A program made the translations under genes and the position numbers. 64,000 bases of DNA, from positions 16,306,001 through 16,370,000 of the forward strand of contig OY987243.1 of NCBI GenBank assembly GCA_963920765.1, read 5' to 3'. Positions within the stretch are counted from its first letter, which is position 1, and every line of letters begins with the position of its first letter. The notes beneath the pieces were generated by a model. That model did no database searches and was not told the DNA's origin. It saw nothing but the letters and a program-made list of their open reading frames with translations. This document shows positions 20,922 to 32,634 of this stretch, one piece after another. Source of the DNA: Ulota crispa (lineage: Eukaryota; Streptophyta; Bryopsida; Orthotrichales; Orthotrichaceae).

Positions 20922-21746
20922 CTCCCTCTGTCCCAATATAAAGCTCCAAATTAGGCATAGTTCTTGTGCCACTAAAAAGCTCCCTTTTGCTAATTTCAAC
21001 TACTGAAAAAGTTTTTGTCATATTCAATGATCTCATGGGGGCAAGTTAACCCCTAAGCACCCAGGCCATATTCACTCAAATCCATATCCTTGTGTACTTA
21101 GTCCAATAAAAGTATTACCTAAGTAGAGTCAAATAGCTTGAATTTTTTTGAGTGGTAGTAGACACATGCTTGGAGGTACATGAAAAAATACAAGTCCTTT
21201 GACTTTACCATTAAGAAGAGGATAAGAGTCAAACATGGACATTTTTCAAAACTAAGAGACCACATAGTGGTTGCTGGGGCACTCAAGGGTTAAGCAATTA
21301 AAGAGCATTACTCTCCTAACAAGCCTAGCCTTGCCCATATGAGGTACCATTGTTGATGCTAATCTTTAAATCATTAGTAATGAGGAGCTAGCAACATGTA
21401 CAAATATGGTACTTTTTGCATGGAATTTGGGTGCCCAAATGGCGACATCAAAGCTAGAGATTTTGCATACATTTGGTAGATGGTATGTTGATTCTAGAAC
21501 ACATGTGTTAATAGAAAAAAGACTAAAGCAATGAGGAGCCGGTAGCTTCACAAACTATGCACAATTATGGTACTTTTTGCATGAAATTTGGGTATCTAAA
21601 CGACAACATAAAAACTTGAGATTTTGCATATATTTGGTAGGTGGTATATTGATTCTAGAATGCATTTGCCACTAGCATAATGACTGAAAATACAATTAAT
21701 CCCTCATGGAGAAGTTTTTTGGAGTTTTATAATGGGACTAAGGGAG
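20922..21746 (+). mobile_element. Stowaway/mariner-like element CTCCCTCTGTCCC, copy 1
   Basis: TA duplicated at both ends (20920-20921 and 21747-21748). It has CTCCCTCTGTCCCA and TGGGACTAAGGGAG termini, the classic plant Stowaway (Tc1/mariner) end. It is interrupted at 21046-21293 by a TTAA element. The rest aligns in order with the copies at 41781-42202 and 55919-56251 (reverse orientation for the interior). Confidence 0.75.
21050..21289. mobile_element. Short TTAA-flanked element E3, nested in a mariner-like element
   Basis: A 240-bp element with TTAA at 21046-21049 and 21290-21293. It starts CCCCTAAGCACCCAGG and ends CTGGGGCACTCAAGGG. The two other copies of the host element in this window have a single uninterrupted TTAA at this place (42075-42078 and 56121-56124). 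This confirms insertion into TTAA with duplication of exactly four bases. Confidence 0.8.
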
Positions 21747-21895
21747 TACCTCACTAGAACCGCTTTGATCTATTTTCCAACTTCTTTGTTGATCTCAAAT
21801 CTAGTAGAGAAGTGGATCCATTCCAAATACAAGAAGAATATCCTGTATGGTACTGGTTGCAGTGGCACGCTTAGTCCTTTGGAGTTAAGATAGGG

Positions 21896-22163
21896 AACAC
21901 CATATTCATTAATTTGGGAAAAACGGTACATTTTGGGACTTTCAGATTTTGATATGAAAGTTTTAGGTGGCCTCCTAAAACCAAGCTCAACGTATTTTTT
22001 TGTACACATGTCCTCATCTAAGAGGAGGAATTTGTGAGGGAAAAAACCTTAGTGGCTCAGATTGAATTTGATACCTTTGAATTTGGTTTAAGGTAATTTT
22101 TTGGGTTCAAGGTGGAATACAAAGTGGGACACTTGTTTTTCCCAAATTAACAAATATGGTGTT
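21896..22163 (-). mobile_element. MITE AACACCATATT, copy 3, with AGGG duplication
   Basis: A 268-bp element with AACACCATATTCATTAATTT and AAATTAACAAATATGGTGTT ends. It is flanked by identical AGGG (21892-21895 and 22164-22167). The interior is the reverse complement of copy 1 (for example GTGGCTCAGATTGAAT versus ATTCAATCTGAGCCAC). Confidence 0.72.
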
Positions 22164-22203
22164 AGGGTCGGAATTACAAGGTCGGAATAAAGCATGTCTA
22201 CCT

Positions 22204-22660
22204 TAGTCACGGCATTTTCTTGGCCGGTTGTGATGAATGAGAATGCAAACGTGTCGCTTTGCTATTGGCGGTCTGAGCTTCCGTTTTGGTTAGTTTGCTA
22301 AACTTCTCACTGTCTCATTCTTAGGCTTTGGAGGCAAAGAATGGGGCGATGAGAAGTTTAGCACAAGAAATTTCACATCTCGCAACCCACATTTCACCTT
22401 GTTGTGCTTGTTTTATCGTCAATTGACTGCTCCTACTCAGTTAGTGGAGAGCTTAGTAATTAGTGCATCTTCTGAAAGTGCATCTTCTAAAAGCAAATAA
22501 TCATTCCCCAATTGCATTCTCCAAAACAAACAAACAAACAAACAAACAAAGAGGGTGTCACACCATCTTCATGAAGAATGAGCTCCTATTGACTCCTTGT
22601 ATCTCTCCACAAATTCTCAGCCTCCATTCTCTTTTCATTCTCCAAGAAGCCGTGAATACC
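22204..22660. mobile_element. MITE GGTAGTCACGGC, copy 2
   Basis: Ends TAGTCACGGCATTTTCTTGG and CCAAGAAGCCGTGAATACC. The interior matches copy 1 at 12114-12531, including TTCACACC/CATCTTC and GAGCTCCTATT blocks. A (CAAA)n run at about 22523-22550 is an internal expansion. Confidence 0.6.
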
Positions 22661-22752
22661 CCTACTATTTTTAGTTTCCACCTAAATTTGAAATTTTGAG
22701 GGATCGAAATAAATACAACGACTGGCCAGGACCTCCAGGAAGACTGGCTTTA

Positions 22753-23161
22753 AGGTAGTACGCTCAAAAACCGCCCATCTAAGGACTCCTCCCTCTTTTT
22801 CATGGTCTTCTGTGGATGTAAGGATTTTTAGTTCATTTTTCAAACAAAGAGACATAGATGCTGAATGCAGCACAAGTTGTTTCATATTTTTGAAGCATTT
22901 TTGAGTTACTTATGAATTCTCAAAGTACATGTGTCATCAGTACCTATCATTAACCTTAAACCTTCCAAGAACCATCCACTTGCAAGTTGTGAAAAGATTT
23001 GAGGAAGCAAGGAGAATGATTGGCTCTTGCAATTAAAAACAATTTTTCTTTCATGCATTCAATGAGTTGTAAGAGGCTAATGTAAGAACCACTTGTGCAT
23101 CATTCCACAACAAACTACTAGATGGTTCAAAATGAGCAGACGGTTTTTGAGCGTTCTACCT
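22753..23161. mobile_element. AGGTAG-family MITE, copy 2
   Basis: A 409-bp element with ends AGGTAGTACGCTCAAAAACC and GGTTTTTGAGCGTTCTACCT, flanked by TA. The interior aligns with copy 1 at 798-1193. The large Harbinger-type element inserted at the TTA formed by its right edge. Confidence 0.68.
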
Positions 23162-23163
23162 TA

Positions 23164-26084
23164 GAGCATCTCCACCAAGGGCTTCCCCTTCCCCAAATGG
23201 ATGAAGATGCAGGGAAGATGGGGATACGGGTGGGGAAGCCCCACCAGTTCTTCCCTAGCTGCCATGTTTATTACCCATCAGCCACATGGACAGTGTAAAC
23301 ATTGATCTTGCTCGCTCTTCCACCGGGACCTTTGTAGATTTGATTGATGTGTGGCTAGTTTTGATTGATGTACCCTTGAATATTTCTGAGTCATCAACCA
23401 TTAATTGAGTCAATGGTTAACAAAGTTAGATTGGTAATTAGGTTACTAATTTACCTACAAATGCTACCATTATTAATCAACAAAATGAAATTAAGCTTGT
23501 TAGAAGAATTTGAATACAAATTGACAATGAAATAATTTAATAATTGTGAGAATTTTTGAAAAGGGTTTAAAAAATAAATTAGGGGATTTAGAAAAAATAA
23601 ATTTTTATTTTTTGTGAAAAAGAAGAAACATGTAATTTAAAAATTGAAGAGCACTACTTGTTTTTGGGTTGGTTCAAAAGTTATAATATCAATTATTAAC
23701 AAAAAAAATAAATTCATGTGTAATAGTTGATCCAAAAGTTGAGCAATAATTTTTTTCATTAATTTAGAAGGTGTACTATGGCCTCCAAGCTAGTTTTGTT
23801 CATTTTGTTTTACCATTCAAAAAATTTGGTATGTTATAAAATAAAATTAGCATTTTAGAATCTTGTACCATTATTTTTTAATTCTTACACAATCCCAATC
23901 AAGCATACCAAATTTTGAGTTTCAAAAAATCAAATTCCTATTTTTGGTGAATTGTTTTACATAACATTCATGGTTTTACATGATAAAGGATTAAAAAATT
24001 TTGGTAATGAATTTTAGAGATTTGATTTCATAGATGCATAGGAAACATCCACACACACATCTTTTCTTCTAATAAGCTTCTCCAAAAAAAATTATAATTC
24101 CTTCTATGTAGATTTTATTAATGAAGTGATTACAACCAAATCTTGTAAATTAGATATTTCTTCATGGTAATCACATTTTTTTGTTTGACTTATACAATAT
24201 AGTTAGGTCTGAAACTTTGAGCATAATGATATGATTCTTTTGCCAAAAACTAGTTAAAATTACAAAAATCTCTATTTTACAAAATTTGATCATGATCACT
24301 CCAACATTAAAATCTACATAGAAGGAATTATAATTTTTTTTGGAGATGCTTGTTAGAAGAAAAAATGTGTGTGTGTGGATGTTTCCTATGCATCCATGAA
24401 ATCAAATCTCTAAAATTCATTACCAAAATTTTTTAATCCTTTATCATGTAAAACCATGAATGTTATGTAAAACAATTCACCAAAAATAGGAATTTGATTT
24501 TTTGAAACTCAAAATTTGGTATGCTTGATTGGGATTGAGTAAGAATTAAAAAATAATGGTACAAGATTCTAAAATGCTAATTTTATTTTATAAAATACCA
24601 ATTTTTTTGAAGGGTAAAACAAAATGAACAAAACTAGCTTGGAGGCCATAGTACACCTTCTACAATTTACTTTACAAGCATTTTACTATTTGTATAAGAA
24701 CTAAAATAACTACACAACCTATATTATTGTAATTAGTTTCGTTTAGTTTTCTTAGTAATTGAGGCATAGAAAACATGTAACTTATGCTATGTACTAAAAA
24801 TAATTTGCCTTTACAATTAGAGAGTTTTATTTCAAAAAGTGTATTTAGAAGCCATAAAAGTCATCAAATGTTTTTGTAAAAAAGTCCATTCTTACAAAAG
24901 CACGTTCATGATTACAACAACACCAAATTCAAGAGTAGTTCATACTTATACAACAACAAATGATATTTATAGAGTGTCAAATGTCAAGAAATTAGTGTGG
25001 AACAAATTAATTTTACTATTTAAAAATTTAGTGACCAAGTTCTTAATGATGTTCAATAATTATGCTAATTAATTAGTAGCTTGAACGTAGCATGAATTAA
25101 ATACTCTAGCTAATTAATTTTGGATACACACCAAGTGATTCAATTGTGATGTGATGGATAATGAGTTAATCCCTAAATGCCCAAGGCACCCAATTTGGGT
25201 GTTCACAAAACTTTGAAGATGAAGAAAATCTTATCAAACCACTATTTTCACTAAAAAAATTCAATAATTTTTTTGTTTTGAAATCTATTTTTAACATCAA
25301 AAATTTGATTTTGAAAATGAATGTTGGTGATTTTTCTACTCAAAATTTTGTACAAGGGTGTTGATTGCAATCTTGAATTCATTTGTGTTGAAAATCTTTA
25401 AGAGTCTTAAATGCACTAGAGCTTGGAGAAAAAATCAACATTAGAAATTCATCAAAATAAATATAGGAGTAGATTTGAAAGCTGTAAATTGATTAAAGTT
25501 AAACATGTAATCACCTTAAACCTCATGTTTTTTTGGTCACCAACTTTTTAGATTTGACAAGTGAAATGTGTATTGGAAGACTTCAAGTCACTTTTACAAG
25601 TTTAAGACCCTCATATTCAAACATTATAATCTTTCAAAATATAAGTGATATTGTCAAGTTTTTGTTTTTCCATGTAATATCTAACATGTTTAACTAAAAA
25701 CTATACGGTTACAATTTTAAAAAATTGCTGAAATTATAAAAAGGTTAGTTGATTGTGTAGTTCATGGAAAATCCAAGAGGTCAGAAAATCCTTGTGCAGT
25801 GAGGAGTCAAGGGTGCCCAAGCTAAGGGGAAATGGGTGTAGTGGGTCGATGAAGGTGGGCCAGGAGATAAAAAGAGTAAAAGCCAAGCACTTTTTCTGGA
25901 AATAAGTGGGTACGGTTTACTAAATATGAGTTCCCTATATGGGCCTCTGGATACGGAATTGGGCCCCCGGAACACCCGGATCTCTAAATATTTAGAATTA
26001 CAGGCTGCTGGTGGAGGGGTTTCTTCCCTACCCGGATGGAATTCATCCGGATACGGATAGGGATCCTCCCTGGTGGAGATGCTC
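23164..26084. mobile_element. 2.9-kb non-autonomous PIF/Harbinger element
   Basis: A 2,921-bp element with perfect ends GAGCATCTCCACCA and TGGTGGAGATGCTC. Identical TTA lies on both sides (23161-23163 and 26085-26087), as in plant Tourist/Harbinger elements. The subterminal regions are GC-rich and the interior is very AT-rich. No transposase frame is present. It carries the nested foldback element at 23767-24660. A possible single TTAA-family end lies at about 25166-25200 (TTAATCCCTAAATGCCC), with no partner found. Confidence 0.75.
23767..24660. mobile_element. 894-bp foldback element with TA duplication
   Basis: Two arms of about 350 bp are almost perfectly complementary, starting GAAGGTGTACTATGGCCTCC and ending GGAGGCCATAGTACACCTTC. 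They enclose a unique centre of about 190 bp (roughly 24120-24310). TA flanks both ends (23765-23766 and 24661-24662). Transcription would give a long hairpin. Both arms carry the same TGTGTGTGTGGATGTTTCC block in opposite orientation. No coding capacity. Confidence 0.82.
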
Positions 26085-26087
26085 TTA

Positions 26088-26300
26088 GTTCGGGGCACAA
26101 AACAAAACCTTCCACCCCTGCTTGGCCATGTGTACATTTGTGGCAGGGCGCGGGCGGAGGAGACAGCTGCCACACAGCTCCTTAATTGGCTTCCTGGATT
26201 GCCGCACCAGATAATGCTGTTCACGATTCTCGACATTCGGCAACTGCAGTGGACCCGAGTTCCAGATCGGGCGCCGGCGTCGACGAATCCGCGAGTAAGT
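26088..26300. other. GC-richer unique segment
   Basis: About 210 bp of higher GC than the flanking elements. Short frames exist on both strands but none resembles a known protein. It may be remaining host sequence between insertions. Confidence 0.3.
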
Positions 26301-26302
26301 TA

Positions 26303-26616
26303 AGGTAGGAACACCCATAAGCGTCATTGTCCCCATAATCGTCACCTCTCAAATCTTGTAAAATCTATGGAAATGAATAAATGTAATTACAAAAATGTAC
26401 AACATGTGAACATGAAATTTTGAAAGTGGTTATAGATACAATGGCAATTTGCTTTTTAAAAATTCACAACTTATTCTCATAGTATCCAAATAATACATTC
26501 GAAAGTGCAAACTTAATATTTTTCTGTTCCTAATAGGATCCTATAATTTGCTAGATGTTTATTAATACTCATCATGTTCAAAACTCTTAGTTTGACGCTT
26601 ATGAGTGCTCCTACCT
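26303..26616. mobile_element. AGGTAG-family MITE, copy 3
   Basis: A 314-bp element, TA-flanked, with ends AGGTAGGAACACCCATAAGC and GCTTATGAGTGCTCCTACCT. It forms a subgroup with 46674-47392 and 57072-57458 through the ACACCCATAAG block. Confidence 0.7.
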
Positions 26617-26747
26617 TATTCACTTTCCTAGTTGTGAATGTGAACAATTGGTGCTCTTCCTACGACTGCCTTCCAAATTGTGCTCACGGCCGAGCAGTCA
26701 CGGCATGATATAGAGTTGGATGTTGTTTTAGTCCCTGGACCTTCTCA

Positions 26748-27081
26748 AGGGCGGTTCAGACTACGTCCCACGTCCCATGTGATGAAGTCCCACATGAGTG
26801 CAAAATTTTATCTTTCTGGGTTAGAGAAAATGGAAAAAGATGGGACTTGGGTTAAAAGATGGGTCTTCCAAAATGCTAAACTCAATCTTGGAGTGAAGTC
26901 CTACTTTTTTTGATGCCAAAACTTGGAAAAGTGCTACCATGTAAGCTCCATGTAAGGAAGTGGGATGTGGGACTTGGGACATAGTCTGAAATGCAAAATC
27001 CCATCTTTTGCCTCTTCACCAATCAAATTCTTAAATTTCATCGAACTTCAGTGGGACTTGGGACGTAGTCTGAACCGCCCC
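26748..27081. mobile_element. MITE AGGGCGGTTCAGACTACG with TCA duplication
   Basis: About 334 bp, with ends GGGCGGTTCAGACTACGTCC and GGGACGTAGTCTGAACCGCC. TCA lies on both sides (26745-26747 and 27082-27084). The 3-bp duplication suggests a PIF/Harbinger relative. Confidence 0.65.
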
Positions 27082-27084
27082 TCA

Positions 27085-27599
27085 GTTCGCAGTGACAATT
27101 CCACACTGGCAGATCTCCCCAGGAATGCTTGGTTGGGCTCTTCCTAGAACTCCGTCAGTTGCCGTAAGCTTGGCCGTGCGGCCACGGCAGGCCGTCGACT
27201 ACGGCACAATTGGGTCGCAGTAGTGAGCCTGGATTACGATTCGTTTCAAGGTGACGCGTCAACACGGCAGAGGATCGAGTGGTTCTTTTTGGATATGCAT
27301 AGCGGGCTGTATAAAACTTTCGTAGCGGACCGCAAGATTTGGGGAGAATCGGCGGTTGGTGTAGTGGCAGTCGATTGAAATTGCAAAAAATTTGGTTGTA
27401 GCCTCAGATTGTCGCATGAAAAACCAGTTCATTTTCTCAAAAAATCTAAATATAGTATTTTATCATATAAATTGAGAAGTTTTAGAGAAAAAACTGGTGC
27501 ATGTTAATGAAAATTTGGTTGAAACTGGGAAACTCCAAATTTTAGTTGGTGAAGCTAAAATTTCTCCCCAAACATTGGTAGAGAGTGCCTGAATTTTCT
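27085..27599. other. Spacer, partly GC-rich, no gene seen
   Basis: The first 200 bp are GC-rich (repeated CGGC words), the rest AT-rich. No coding region was supported. Confidence 0.35.
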
Positions 27600-27912
27600 G
27601 ATGCTAGAACCACACATGCCAAAGCATCCGGTTGAAACAAATGAAGAAATAACTTGTATTTCTGGAAAACTAGGGGACAATCACCTTTTGAAAGTTTTTT
27701 CAGCTACCATTTAAATAACCTTTCCATCATTCTAAAGTAGGAGGTTTGAGATTCTGGTTTCTAAACTCTCTAAAAAGTCACTTTCAAACAAACCAAAAAA
27801 ATGAGAGTAAAAAGTCAAAGAATTTACTTTTCCACACAAAAGTAATAGCCGTCACTTGTTTTCCACAAAACAACATTTTGAAATGCTGGTTTAATTTGGT
27901 GTGGCCTGGCCT
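27600..27912. repeat. Diverged repeat with GGCC-rich right end, copy 1
   Basis: Aligns over its length with 46215-46583: shared blocks include AACTTGTAT, ATAACCTTTCCATCATTCTA and GTGTGGCCTGGCCTTG at the right end. It is also related to the split copy at 34974-35626. It is probably an old TIR element whose left end has decayed. Confidence 0.55.
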
Positions 27913-27991
27913 TGGCTCAACATTCAGGGAGTTTTTGAGTTTTTCACAAAGACATGCAATTATCCTTCATTTCTTGTATTTAATCCATTAA

Positions 27992-28932
27992 CCCCTAAAC
28001 CACAAAGTTTGTTCAACAATTGGTTGAAAGTTTGGGTAGGGTCCTATGAAGTCAATTTTTGGCGGATGTTTTTTGAAATTTGGAGACAAGGTGCACACAA
28101 TGAGTACCTTTGTGTGGAAAAAAAGAAAACTCCAATCAGATGCTTGAGTAAAAAGTTATGTTGCCCAAAAGAATTTGGGCTCCTTGGACTTGGGCATTTT
28201 TGGAGAATCTTATGCTAAAACTCTCATTAACTTTTGAAACTTGGCAAGTACGTAACTAATGAAACATGGTACACGATTGTTTAAAAAAAAAATGAGCTCC
28301 CACATCACATTCTAAGAGGAGTCAAACTTTGTTAACTATGTTTGGGCAATTTCAAAAAAAGACATTTCTTCTAACATTAGGCCCTATTATCTTTCAATTT
28401 ATAAATTTAAAGTTCTTGAATTTGTTTTTGTTTATTCCTAATGTTTGTTTCTAACTTTTCACTATTTGGATTTCAGATAAAAGACTTCCTTATTGCTCAA
28501 GAAATCATGAAAAAATGACTAGTGTATTGCCAATTCACTAAACTTCCTTGCATTAGAGTAGTTTAGAATAAGCTAGATTCTACATGTGCTTCTGAAATTT
28601 TTCACAGGTGAACCTCACATCATGTGCTTTTGAATGGAAATTTTTGTTTATTTTTGTAGAGCAAAAATTTTACTTCAAGAGGGCTCAAAGTTTGTTGACC
28701 TTGTTTTGCAAGAGCAAAAAATGGTGTTTTTCTCACTTCAAACATTATAACCTTACAATCTACTCGGTCAAGTGGTCTGAATTCTTTTGCACACACTATT
28801 TTACTTGTATATTACACTTGTATGCGGGTCGGAATTTTTTTTTAAAGTGTTTATTTTGAATTTTAAATGAATCATTAAAAAAATACAATTTTGGTCTTAT
28901 TTTTCTCTGCAACACCTGTAGGGCTTTAGGGG
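27992..28932. mobile_element. TTAA-flanked element E4
   Basis: A 941-bp element with TTAA at 27988-27991 and 28933-28936. The termini are CCCCTAAACCACAAAG and TAGGGCTTTAGGGG. The interior differs from E1, so it is a separate subfamily that shares only the ends and target. Non-coding. Confidence 0.68.
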
Positions 28933-28936
28933 TTAA

Positions 28937-29667
28937 GGTTAGTGGTTGATTTTGGGGTGGGCAAGGCCTATTTCGGTGTTTTGGAAAAACTCATACTAAC
29001 AAAGAGTACAAAATTATGCGTACAGAATATCCAGTCATACAAATGGCGATGTCATGCATCACTTTTTTATGTTTGATTTTGTTTGCAAGTGGGTTTAAAT
29101 GTGCATTTATGCATTTTTGTACAAATATGGCAATCTCTATAGTGGTGGATCGTATTTCTTTATGGATTGTTCTTTCTTGTTGCTTAGTGAACCACGTGGC
29201 AATTCTTTAGGGTGATGATGGGTTTAGGCTAGGGAAAACCTAGATTCTTAGGAACGCGTATAAGTATCAGATCTTTACCAATTATGACCATCTTTCTACA
29301 TTCATTCATGTATTTTGGCAAATAGTGCTTCTTGAGTTTTTCCAATGCCCTAACCATGTGGCAGCTCAGCTAAACCTGATTTTTGTTCCAAGCTATGGGG
29401 TTCTTAATTGCCTACTTGTGCCCTCTTTGCCGCATCCTCAAATTCCCTGACATGCTCTCCCTACCAACTAAAAAGAGTCGAAATTGACCAGAAACTGGTC
29501 AATCAGACCTTAATAGGTTAATTGGGCGCCCTTCATGTCCTTACATTAGATATTCCTCTATTGATACTATAAATAAATCAATTTGACAAATTCTAATCTT
29601 GCATTTCACTAAAAAAATTGTTTTTTTTTTTTTTTTAGGTTTCACAATACACTTACACCAATTCTCC
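28937..29667. other. Spacer, nothing recognised
   Basis: AT-rich, with a T run of about 19 at 29618-29636. No gene and no paired termini. Confidence 0.4.
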
Positions 29668-29671
29668 TTAA

Positions 29672-29893
29672 CCCTGAACGGCCCAAAAGCCCTTTGCGGC
29701 TGTATGTACAGACGTATTTGAGCTGCTCTAAGGCATTTCCAAAAAAAATTATGCACCCACCATCATACAACTCTTCAATATGTATGGTTGGAACACTTAA
29801 TTTCCAGCTAATTTCCAGCTAATTCAAACTTTTGAATATTGGTTGCGAATGTATTTGGTACCGTAGCTCTAGAGCCCAAGGGCCCTTCAAGGG
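29672..29893. mobile_element. Short TTAA-flanked element E5
   Basis: A 222-bp element with TTAA at 29668-29671 and 29894-29897. It starts CCCTGAACGGCCC and ends GGGCCCTTCAAGGG. With E3 it forms a short subgroup of the TTAA family. Confidence 0.7.
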
Positions 29894-29897
29894 TTAA

Positions 29898-30535
29898 ACA
29901 TTGCTCTCACTTGGAGGGTTCGGTAAGGAAAGTTTGAAATTTGGTTGTCATTGGACTATAATATCTTCAATGCACGCATAAAGCCTAAACATGAAATAAG
30001 GCAGGTATTGTACTAAAATTATTGCTTGGAATTTCAATAAGTTGATTCAAAATGATTTAAAAAAATAAATTAAGGAGATGTAAAGATGGAAACCTTCTAG
30101 GGTTTCTAAACTGTCTTCAATCTTAAAGAAAAGCAACTCTCACGCACTATAGGTCATAGATTTGTGAAATGAATAGCACAAACCCAAAACATGTATATTT
30201 TCATTCTTGACCTGCATATTGAAATTTTCACGTTTGACAATTCCAAAATACAAAATTTGTAATGAGGAACCTCTAACCTTGGTGAGAATATTTCTAAATA
30301 TCTCCAAATCTTTACCCGCAAGACGCAAGTACGTCAATTCTAGAAAGTTTCAGTTACCAAGCATGTATATATAAGCATGTATATATAAACTCTAATCTAA
30401 ATTCTTTGTCAGTTTGGAACATTGGTTATTTCGATTAGTGCAAGCTTTTGAATAGTGCTAGATCTCTACACAATAACTTAGGTGAATTGTGTTTAATTAG
30501 TGTAAAGGTGTAGCATGCATTCAACCCTTCATCTC
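29898..30535. other. Spacer, nothing recognised
   Basis: AT-rich non-coding sequence. A 14-bp word (AGCATGTATATATA) is repeated at about 30360-30388. Confidence 0.4.
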
Positions 30536-30539
30536 TTAA

Positions 30540-31448
30540 TCCCTAAAGAATCAAGCAAATCTTTCACCAAAAACTCTCCAAAATTGTCATTTTTAGAGCA
30601 TCAAAAAAAATTTGAAAACAAAAACCTTTATGCATATGTAACCGTAGGATCTTGTAGAAGAATAGTTTTAGAAGACGTGGAAAAAAATTCAGAGTTTTAC
30701 ATTGCGTGGATTAGAAGTTAGAATGGTTTGAGTATCCAAAAACGTCTTATGAAAAATTGGGCAACTACCCTTCAAAAGGTGAAATTCCTAAGGAAAAAGG
30801 CCATGTGGGTGGTGCTTCTCTAAATTCCTTATACCACCTAAGTAAAGTACATGTCAAAAAAGTTTCAAATCATTTGGAATTGTATACATATGAAAAAAAT
30901 TAGTAAGTAAAAAGAAGTAGAAAATGATTCAAAACACAAAATCGTTAAGAATATAATAATGGAAATGAAAAATGCCAATCCCAATGGTCATAATGTTGTA
31001 ATAAACAATCTACATCCTTTGGTTTTGTTTTTTTCCAAAATGTTGAAAATTGAGTAAAATAAAGGACTTCAAAGTTTATTTTAGAGTAGAGAATCCATAA
31101 GTGTTTGCAAACAAAAAAACTCATAACTTTCATCTTGTTGATCAAAACGGAATGATTGAAAGCTTCCTACATTCACATAAATCTCCTAAACCAATTTAAA
31201 GTTTTTGTTTTTGAAAAAAATGATTTTTGAAATCTGCCCAGGCTGCCCGACAAACGTAAAAAAACAACATATTAGGCCATAACTTTTTACTCATAATTCT
31301 AAATGTCATGAAATTTGTTGCATATGAAAGATAAACCTTGTTCTTACATTCTATCAAAATTTCAGTCTAAAATATGAAAAGCTCCAATCACAAGTACATG
31401 CCCAAAATCACTATGTTGCTAAAAGAAAGGGGTCTGATCCTTTAGGGA
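30540..31448 (+). mobile_element. TTAA-flanked element E6
   Basis: A 909-bp element with TTAA at 30536-30539 and 31449-31452. Ends are TCCCTAAAGAATC and GATCCTTTAGGGA; both terminal bases have changed together from C/G to T/A. The interior blocks (TATGTAACCGTAGGATCTTG, AACTTTCATCTTGTTGAT) match E1. Confidence 0.75.
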
Positions 31449-31452
31449 TTAA

Positions 31453-32316
31453 TAAGTGTTGTGGCCAAAACTTTTTGCTGCCCTTCAAGTAACAATTTGA
31501 GGGTGAAACTTTTGTAATGCAACATCTTTCACACAACCTCTAATTAAGCTATATGTTTACAAAAAATTCTTAGAATTTAGCCACTTGGATTATGCTATTT
31601 GAAATAGCATTTAAATACTATACCCATACTACATTGAATTAACCTAAACTACCAAGAACTACTTTATTATTGCGCCTTGCAAATTCGCCTCTTTCTTGAA
31701 TTAGTACAAGTTTGTTTTACTAGTGTGAAGTGAAATAGTTGTAATAACTTGTATAGTATGGTGTACATCCCCTACGAAAAACAAAAAACCAGTGTAAACG
31801 TTTGTTGGTGTATCTGTAAATGATGGAAAATAAACCACGCACAACAAAACAAAAACAAAACATCTTTCGTAGATGTATTGAGTTCAAAAAAATGGGAATA
31901 TAAATTTAACTTTTTTGAATATTTCCAATCGACGTGTTATTCAACAATTTTCATGGATATCGGATAGATACTGTATTCAAAGTGTAAAGTAATAAAGAAA
32001 GGCCTTACGTGGTTGGGACGTTAGCTTCATGGTAAAGCACGTTCCATGCACAACTGTCTTCCAGGCAGCCTCCAGGCAGCTCTATCATTTTAGCCTAGTC
32101 TATACAGACTACTGCGCTAGCCAATAGTACGCAGCGCAATCTTTACCGCCTCGCTCATTGGCTGAGCTCTGTACAACTACCACGTGGGCTTCTCCCACTG
32201 GACCAGTCACCTCGGAAGATGGGCCCCGCCAACAAAAAGATTCCAACCAATCGACCTACCATTAATCAGTTGCCCCCCCTTCTCTCTCATCCGTCTTTAC
32301 CCTCTAGGAAACTTTA
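31453..32316. other. Spacer; right part may be distal promoter of the COL gene
   Basis: AT-rich to about 32000, then GC-richer unique sequence. A palindromic G-box core (CCACGTGG) lies at 32180-32187. No coding region. Confidence 0.35.
32181..32186. promoter_or_regulatory. G-box CACGTG upstream of the COL gene
   Basis: CACGTG within CCACGTGG, about 1.1 kb upstream of the COL start codon. It is the core site of bZIP and bHLH (HY5/PIF-type) factors that often act on light-regulated genes. Its use here is inference from position only, and a MITE now lies between it and the gene. Confidence 0.3.
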
Positions 32317-32634
32317 GGGAAAATTTTATGGATACCCATGAAGTTTGCCATATTTACACAGATACCCCTGCTTGTCCAGAAATTACACAAATACCCTTGT
32401 ATCATAGGTGTTTATCTGTTGTGCTTGTACTTTCTTCATTTCATGACCAATGTTGAAGAAGGGAATGTAATGAAATAAAAAAGAAGCAATTTATGTACCA
32501 AGAAAAAAGGGAAGTGACATGCACAACAAAACAAACGCTTGAAAATTTCGGTCCAAAAATATTGGTGTAATTTCTGAAAAAGCAAGAGTATCTATGTAAA
32601 TATTGCAAACTTCAGGTATCCATGAAATTTTCCC
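32317..32634. mobile_element. Foldback MITE GGGAAAATTT, copy 2
   Basis: A 318-bp near-palindrome with ends GGGAAAATTTTATGGATACC and GGTATCCATGAAATTTTCCC. TTA lies on the left; the right flank AAA is altered. It shares the AGGGAAGTGACATGCACAAC block with the copies at 10818-11133 and 47409-48650. It lies about 630 bp upstream of the COL coding region. Confidence 0.68.

Noticed and set aside
32010-32060. tRNA-like A-box (TTAGCTTCATGGTAAAGC)
   Set aside because: The D-arm can be drawn, but there is no fitting anticodon stem, T-arm or acceptor partner.
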